The notes under the pieces: generated by a model | Seen by the model: only the letters and a program-made list of their open reading frames with translations | Database searches by the model: none | Told to the model about the DNA's origin: nothing | DNA from: Bacteroidota bacterium | Lineage (GTDB): Bacteria > Bacteroidota > Bacteroidia > Bacteroidales > Dysgonomonadaceae | Direction of reading: 5' to 3' | Length of the DNA stretch: 64,000 bases | Assembly: GCA_023437305.1 (NCBI GenBank) | Contig: JAEZGN010000009.1 | Coordinates: 310,001 to 374,000 of the forward strand | Made by a program: the position numbers and the translations under genes | Part shown: piece after piece, positions 61,966 through 64,000 of the stretch | Layout of the letters: each line of letters begins with the position of its first letter | Numbering within the stretch: the first letter of the stretch is position 1

Positions 61966-62823
61966 ATGACGTACTTTAAATTACTTATAGTTTATGCTTT
62001 GTCCTTATTTCTATTATATGCATGTATGACTACTAGTAAGTCTTATACAGAAAAAGAAATACTAGAAGAACTTGATTCTACATTTTATGGAGTCACAGGT
62101 AGATATATTACCGATAAGAGCGACTATTCATATATATTTTTTCTTGACTTAGAGCATGGATATTCTAATACTGTAGGAAGTCGGATTCATTTGTATGCAG
62201 ATGCGAATAGATGGGCTGTTGTTTTCGAAAAGAGTGCCTATCAGAATAGAGGCGGATATGCTGATGTTGAGTTGGACTACGTGGGCAACTGTATCGAATA
62301 CATTAAAGAATCCTCTTATAAGGATAATCGAATATCTAATATGGAGTCTGTCATTCTTATTCCTAGTGACGAATTTGCACGTATTAGTAAAGTGAGAGGC
62401 AAGAACGAATTGTTTGAACTTGTTAGTCCCGAATCTGATAGTGTAAAGGTGAGAGGAGAGATGGTAAAAATAGAACATGATCCTTCCCTGTATAAAGCTT
62501 TAGAAATACAACCAAACAAACTTTCCATTTCTGATGAATGGATTGGCTTTCCCCAATTGATTCGATACCTTAATGAAATAAACCCAGATTTGCTAAGGGC
62601 GAGAGAAATCGAAATCAGACGATATATACCCAAAGATATTCCTAAGATAATGGTCATAGATGAATTCCATTTTTCAAGCTTCTACAACAAAAGTATTCCT
62701 CCAAGTAAGCAAGAATTATATCAATTAATAGCGAAAATTTTGGTTAGCAGGGATTCTGCACTTTGGAAGCCTACACAAAAACCAAATAACCATTGGAGTA
62801 ATTGGGAATCTGGGAATTTATAA
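61966..62823 (+). CDS. Lipoprotein of unknown function
   Basis: 285 residues. The signal peptide has a lipobox ending at C20 (LFLLYACMTTSK), so it should be membrane-anchored. The mature sequence alternates acidic and aromatic residues (SDYSYIFFLDLEHGYSN, GGYADVELDYVGNCIEYIKES) and ends with a tryptophan-rich tail (NNHWSNWES). I do not recognise a family. No catalytic motif or repeat is visible. It stands alone between the divergent hydrolase gene and the SPFH gene. Confidence 0.7.
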   Translation: MTYFKLLIVYALSLFLLYACMTTSKSYTEKEILEELDSTFYGVTGRYITDKSDYSYIFFLDLEHGYSNTVGSRIHLYADANRWAVVFEKSAYQNRGGYADVELDYVGNCIEYIKESSYKDNRISNMESVILIPSDEFARISKVRGKNELFELVSPESDSVKVRGEMVKIEHDPSLYKALEIQPNKLSISDEWIGFPQLIRYLNEINPDLLRAREIEIRRYIPKDIPKIMVIDEFHFSSFYNKSIPPSKQELYQLIAKILVSRDSALWKPTQKPNNHWSNWESGNL

Positions 62824-62946
62824 AGTGTATCAATATATATTTCGTTTATGCCCTCCTAAAGAAACCTTTTCTTGTGATTTTTATATATAAAAATTGTCTA
62901 ATATAGAAGCAGTCACCTTTAAGAGTAACTTCATCTGAGGGAAAAA

Positions 62947-62994
62947 GTGACAATAAATAATATGCTGATACCTGTTACTTTTGTTACTTTTTGT
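62947..62994 (+). repeat. Copy C of the GTGACA...TGTTACTTTTGTTACTTTTT element
   Basis: GTGACA (62947-62952), 20 nt, then TGTTACTTTTGTTACTTTTT from 62973, followed by GT as in copy A. It lies in the 311-nt gap 62824-63134, which otherwise holds only a possible -7 box for the SPFH gene (TATTTTTG, 63095-63102). Confidence 0.65.
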
Positions 62995-63134
62995 GTTGAG
63001 AAAATTACTTTGGTTGCTGAATATGAGATCGTAATACGAACTTGAAGAAAAAAATAAAAAGCTGTAAAACTGCTTTTTAATGATAAAAATAATATATTTT
63101 TGAATAAAGAATATTAACTCAAAAAATATCAGGT

Positions 63135-64000
63135 ATGGGACTTTTTGATAAGCTAAGAAATGAATTAATAGATATTATCGAATTTTTAGATAATACGCAA
63201 GATACTATTGTTTATCGTTTTGAGAGGTACAACAACGAAATAAAAAACAATGCGAAACTGATTGTTCGCGAAGGGCAGATAGCCGTATTTGTAAATGAGG
63301 GCGAAATCGCTGATACTTTTACTCCCGGCACTTATACGCTTAACACTCAAAATCTGCCGATACTCACCACGCTGAAAGGATGGAAGTATGGATTTAATAG
63401 TCCGTTCAAGGCAGAAGTCTATTTTGTGAGTACAAAGAACTTTATAGACCAGAAATGGGGAACCAAGAATGCCATAATATTAAACGATAACCGTTTTGGA
63501 ATGGTTGAAATAAGGGCATTTGGGATGTACTCATTCAAGATCACCGATGCCCCTGTGTTTATCAGGGAGATTGTTGGGACGAATCAGACCTTCACTACCG
63601 ATAATATCAAAGAACAGCTGAAGAGTATCATTGTTACCCGCTTTTCGGATGCAGCAGCAGAGTCAAATTTGCCGATAGAATCGTATGCCGCTAACTTGAA
63701 TGAACTTTCGGAAGTTATATTCGGCTATATGAAGGATGATTTTGGTGCATACGGTATGGATGTAACCAAATTCCTGATAGAGAATATCTCTATGCCTGAT
63801 GAGGTGAAGAAAGAGATATTCGAACTTAGCCGTCTTGATAAAATAGATTTGGATAAACTGACCAAAATGAAGGCTGCAAAGGCTATGGAAGCGGCTGCCG
63901 AAAACCCTTCGGGTACAGCCGGTATGGGAGTTGGGCTTGGTGCAGGTATGGCGATGGCTAATCAGATGGTACAGTCGATGGCTAATCAGACACATCAAGC
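63135..64000 (+). CDS. SPFH/band-7 domain protein (3' end beyond window)
   Basis: Read directly from ATG 63135; about 288 residues are in the window and the frame stays open to the edge. It starts MGLFDKLRNELIDIIEFLDN and contains an SPFH-type domain (IVREGQIAVFVNEGEIADTFTPGTYTL, then VSTKNFIDQKWGTKNAI and GMVEIRAFGMYSFKI). A helical part and a glycine/methionine-rich linker (GTAGMGVGLGAGMAMANQM) follow. Bacterial members of this group (YdjI-like) often continue into a zinc-ribbon or short C-terminal domain and act in membrane-associated complexes. Function unknown. Confidence 0.85.
   Translation, partial: MGLFDKLRNELIDIIEFLDNTQDTIVYRFERYNNEIKNNAKLIVREGQIAVFVNEGEIADTFTPGTYTLNTQNLPILTTLKGWKYGFNSPFKAEVYFVSTKNFIDQKWGTKNAIILNDNRFGMVEIRAFGMYSFKITDAPVFIREIVGTNQTFTTDNIKEQLKSIIVTRFSDAAAESNLPIESYAANLNELSEVIFGYMKDDFGAYGMDVTKFLIENISMPDEVKKEIFELSRLDKIDLDKLTKMKAAKAMEAAAENPSGTAGMGVGLGAGMAMANQMVQSMANQTHQ

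Noticed and set aside
1..64000. CRISPR array, tRNA, rRNA or complete insertion sequence
   Set aside because: No regularly spaced direct repeats, no cloverleaf with CCA-adjacent acceptor stem, and no transposase gene found by reading; a covariance-model scan could still find a divergent small RNA.

Overview
The window is about 64 kb of AT-rich chromosome from a member of the Bacteroidota, most likely order Bacteroidales and near Dysgonomonas or Parabacteroides; the genus is a guess from gene content. Supporting signs are promoters of the TTTG-N20-TAnnTTTG type, few Shine-Dalgarno sequences, OmpA-type and TonB-dependent outer-membrane proteins, a succinate/propionate CoA module, TamB, a SprE/PorW-like lipoprotein, DUF349 and DUF3836 proteins, and Bacteroidota-style palindromic intergenic repeats. 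It is mostly core housekeeping sequence. I see no rRNA, tRNA, CRISPR array, prophage or complete insertion sequence.

Layout. 1-7.0 kb: truncated HD-domain phosphohydrolase, TerC-like metal exporter, OmpA protein, CPA2 antiporter, and an Fpg/Nei-like protein lacking catalytic residues. 7.1-10.4 kb: a tight operon of recR, a membrane protein, a HAD hydrolase, a GNAT, a YrdC/Sua5 protein and a pentapeptide-repeat protein. 10.4-16.6 kb: GNAT, coiled-coil membrane protein, malate dehydrogenase, lipoprotein GH20 hexosaminidase and a suppressor-of-fused domain protein. 16.7-23.3 kb: tamB (apparent ATT start), a THUMP-like methyltransferase and lipA. 23.4-30.4 kb: small secreted protein, succinate:acyl-CoA transferase, secreted EEP-family hydrolase, and a three-gene acyl-CoA carboxylase operon. 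30.9-45.4 kb: TonB-dependent receptor, YiiX-like hydrolase, pheT, CNNM/CorC protein, second antiporter, TPR protein, epoxide-hydrolase-like enzyme and mgtE. 45.8-54.8 kb: phosphohexomutase, a histidine-kinase-like protein without its phospho-acceptor histidine, a repeat cluster, an HTH protein, a MerR/M23 operon and alaS. 54.9-64 kb: a tiny membrane ORF, SprE-like lipoprotein, DUF349 protein, alpha/beta hydrolase, unknown lipoprotein and a truncated SPFH protein.

The most striking item is the mgtE 5' leader (45366-45563, minus strand). A good promoter is followed by a 19-codon ORF whose peptide (MDEDPYPSYRNKTKVLTSL) resembles the enterobacterial MgtL magnesium-sensing leader peptide. Overlapping this ORF and the mgtE ribosome-binding site are mutually exclusive hairpins, one of which buries a strong AAGGAG. 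It reads as a complete translation-controlled Mg2+ switch.

Other points of interest are a palindromic repeat inserted inside a transcription terminator, a second nested set of the same repeat, a three-copy GTGACA...TGTTACTTTTGTTAC element, a perfect operator-like palindrome before terC, and two enzyme homologues that keep their fold signatures but have lost key catalytic residues.
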